Below, in pieces: positions 5,801-6,773 of a stretch of DNA of 6,773 nucleotides. How positions within the stretch are numbered: the first letter of the stretch is position 1; each line of letters begins with the position of its first letter. The notes beneath the pieces were generated by a model. It did not search any database. It was not told the DNA's origin and worked only from the letters and a program-made list of their open reading frames with translations. This DNA comes from an uncultured Lachnospiraceae bacterium (GTDB lineage Bacteria; Bacillota; Clostridia; Lachnospirales; Lachnospiraceae), in contig USKC01000173.1 in the NCBI GenBank assembly GCA_900555195.1, positions 1 through 6,773 of the forward strand. Reading direction: 5' to 3'. A program made the position numbers and the translations under genes.

Positions 5801-6773
5801 GTACGTATCCTCCCACTGCTTTTGAAATGGTTTTCTCGTCAGGATGGAATTCGTCAGCGGGGCGATGGTTCCGGTCAGCACGCCGCCTTCTACTGTCGGC
5901 TGTGCCATTTCCGCCCTGGCCGTCTTGTCGCCATTTTCGCCCGTCCCTGGATTGGGGGAAGGCGTATAAGGGCTATCCGCAGGCACAGTCTCTTTCATGA
6001 TATAAATCCACGGCATATCATTGGAGGCATTCCGCTCCAGTCCGCCGTTCGTACCGCTCACTTCATACGTCCATGTATTGTCAGACCCGAGTGTCCAGTT
6101 TATGGTATAGCTTCCTTCCGGAACCTCTTCTTCAATCGCGCTTCCGCCATGCGGCGCCTCCGTACGCCGGTACAGTTTAAACCAGCCCGCTATCTCCGCG
6201 CTGTCCTTCGGTCTTGTCCCATACAGGTCTGCCAAATCTTCCCATTCCTTAGAGCCTTTCAGCGCAATCCTATCCGGAACTGCCTTTGGCTTGTTCAGGA
6301 ATGTGACGGCAACGCCCGCATTTTCCTGCGCATACAGCTTTTCATTCTCTGCCGGGAAGGCCACATACCAGGAAGCCTTGTCTTGGGTCTGAACCGGTGT
6401 TGCAGGAGTTCCTTTTATCTGCTCGCCTTCCGTTCCTTTCTGCACGCTTCCTTTTGCTATCCAGGTCTCATAGGCCCCTTCGGTGGTCTTCACCTCACGC
6501 ACCTCATATTCGTACTTGGCTCCGTTCGGGGCATAGATCTCCTTTTCCTCAAATACAAACTCATGGCTATCCAGCCAGCCTCCGGACGCATTCAGGCCCT
6601 GCCCTTCATATGCCCCCTTTATCTGCTCCGCAGTCCATGTCTGGCTTTCCGCAAGCGCCCATGCAGATACGTCTGTGTTTGCCTCTCCATAGGGATATCT
6701 GCGGTACAGTTCCAGCGTAACCGCCGGGAAATATGCGGCTCCGGCCGTAGGATCAGCATCCAGCATGCCCGCA
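2819..6773 (-). CDS. Multi-repeat Cna-B domain surface protein, C-terminal part (start lies beyond the window)
   Basis: The frame is open to the right edge, so the start is missing; at least 1315 residues are visible, counted here from the M encoded at 6766. It is a Gram-positive cell-surface protein, probably an adhesin or stalk. The visible part is a chain of Cna-B-type beta-sandwich repeats, each opening with a K-x-W motif (W at 175, 318, 489, 627, 748, 862 and 984), after an incomplete repeat at about 1-165. Such domains commonly carry a Lys-Asn/Asp isopeptide bond with a helper Glu in a late strand; the opening Lys and late EE/TE-type residues are visible, for example in the repeats beginning near 862 and 984. 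A different domain starting near S1101 (SKNVTGSDGDKEKDW) resembles the DUF7601/SpaA-like prealbumin fold. A Gly/Pro-rich spacer follows, then LPELG (1241-1245), a hydrophobic helix (about 1257-1275) and a 40-residue tail with 18 Lys/Arg. The motif departs from LPxTG at its fourth position. The ligand is unknown. Confidence 0.92.
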   Translation of the reverse strand, partial: AGMLDADPTAGAAYFPAVTLELYRRYPYGEANTDVSAWALAESQTWTAEQIKGAYEGQGLNASGGWLDSHEFVFEEKEIYAPNGAKYEYEVREVKTTEGAYETWIAKGSVQKGTEGEQIKGTPATPVQTQDKASWYVAFPAENEKLYAQENAGVAVTFLNKPKAVPDRIALKGSKEWEDLADLYGTRPKDSAEIAGWFKLYRRTEAPHGGSAIEEEVPEGSYTINWTLGSDNTWTYEVSGTNGGLERNASNDMPWIYIMKETVPADSPYTPSPNPGTGENGDKTARAEMAQPTVEGGVLTGTIAPLTNSILTRKPFQKQWEDTYGNPITEDYLGYYWEITFKLQVREKGKDGSSDSEWKDAKEYFDGQSYEPAGIQYTKTLESGSLTDPIWGTGNAFESLPTVIRKTDSGELTNLEWRVVEDQIQYGTDVDNPTVIDVWVPEKTGDTYTYQFKPDGGMVLPGYVNGNSNSAQTVIHVNKIQTTEFSVTKTWAGDASNAYGTRPGTEAAGKTWETWFVIQRKTDNTDWANVESNGTPLVVVVTGTNDDASVSTAVSGLPAEDMNGDDYSYRALELQPDHPITGEQDLRILQTNGAIYNTAYKVAYSGEGTGNVTATNTMTFTALYAEKDWVGGETASVTLDLQYLTAEDDSKDANWKTLASVTLNGQADQTSGVYGEYEAWKARFTSIPSRMPGSYLEDADDWSCVTRYRIRERNSSGYVPIGEMKGTGEERNPYLFTNTVTTSLIIQKEWVQTTAHEIEVSVYRTQEPDPEKWSDAQGEQYLENGKAKTVVLNAQKNWTETVSGLPKYDADGKRYYYFAVEENAGTLVSVIYEHEILDPNGKKEPTQTTIRNIGLADISGTKTWRDNANAYKTRPAELELKLYRTTSTEEWDKVADKDWEEVSAVPEWTDKEKDVWTYVYRALPKADPAGNVYTYKVEEVTPQAAESEAYGTVGDEYQFSRDEKNDPLNLINTLTGERKITVKKNWDDNNDSGRPKEIVVKLTGTVNDGSQTPVVVYEQEITLKPSLAQKLLNGAILEEPSHWKMTLSGLPKYDTQQRRITYNVTEIKIPGYDVYEETAVDSGDSNHEIFTFTNRKYGSLTVSKNVTGSDGDKEKDWQFTVKLGGTLAGFSGKKGEMEFTDGTASFALKHGESITATDLNAGASYTVTEQEANQGGYTTSYQGEVGTIPAGDTARASFTNHKDKPSEGTTTGGNEPDPGTPEKGGERKGGILPIFALPGVGILPELGSTGVPTWDASNPLFYIVLALAAAAVIAVILRMGGKRNGKKPSGKSRRNSRRKSAGRGKKGKKTEADRKEE
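3032..3046 (-). other. Degenerate sortase-type sorting motif LPELG
   Basis: Encodes LPELG followed by STG, 11 residues before a hydrophobic helix and a basic tail, which is the layout of a cell wall sorting signal. The canonical LPxTG threonine is leucine here (CTG codon). Related surface proteins often end in LPETGGTG-like sequences, so LPELGSTG looks like a variant of that. Whether any sortase accepts it is unknown; membrane retention by the helix is the alternative. Confidence 0.5.
3467..6259 (-). repeat. Protein-level array of seven complete Cna-B-type repeats
   Basis: Seven successive units of about 115-170 residues each begin with K-x-W and end with a beta-strand leading to an FTN/NT-type sequence. 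Three units share a variant opening ending in Y-G/K-T-R-P (near residues 184, 497 and 872), and two share SGLPKYD (in the repeats starting near 748 and 984). Apart from short blocks such as the SGLPKYD codons, the units are diverged at DNA level, so this is an old array rather than a recent tandem duplication. Confidence 0.8.

Overview
The window looks like chromosome of an endospore-forming, low-to-mid GC Firmicute, most likely a Clostridia/Lachnospiraceae-type gut anaerobe. This is inferred from spoVAA-spoVAB, strong AGGAGG-type ribosome binding sites, a TTG start and a large Gram-positive Cna-B surface protein. No rRNA, tRNA, CRISPR array, insertion sequence or integrase was seen.

Layout. 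Positions 1-265 are non-coding and AT-rich at the left. They hold a good minus-strand sigma-A promoter and a ribosome binding site facing off the left edge, so a divergent gene probably starts just outside. A weaker plus-strand promoter is also present. Between that promoter and the first gene lies a strong inverted repeat that can fold, on paper, into a three-way junction (171-237). Positions 266-1404 carry two translationally coupled short chromate-transporter-family (CHR) genes on the plus strand. They converge on 1446-2559, minus strand, which encodes SpoVAA and SpoVAB, overlapping by 11 bases. This pair has its own candidate sigma-G promoter (2641-2670) and a candidate terminator that runs into the end of spoVAB. 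Positions 2819-6773, minus strand, are the 3' part of one very large gene for a surface protein made mostly of Cna-B-type repeats. It ends in a sortase-like motif, a membrane helix and an unusually long basic tail; its start lies beyond the right edge. A perfect 14-bp hairpin (2718-2761) terminates it.

How the parts work together. The two CHR proteins probably form one two-subunit anion transporter. SpoVAA and SpoVAB belong to the spore inner-membrane machinery linked to dipicolinic acid movement; here they are separated from any spoVAC-AF genes visible in the window. The Cna-B protein is a separate cell-surface adhesin or stalk. Nothing ties the three units into one pathway. The best candidates for something undescribed are the structured leader before the CHR pair and the unusual C-terminal anchor of the Cna-B protein.
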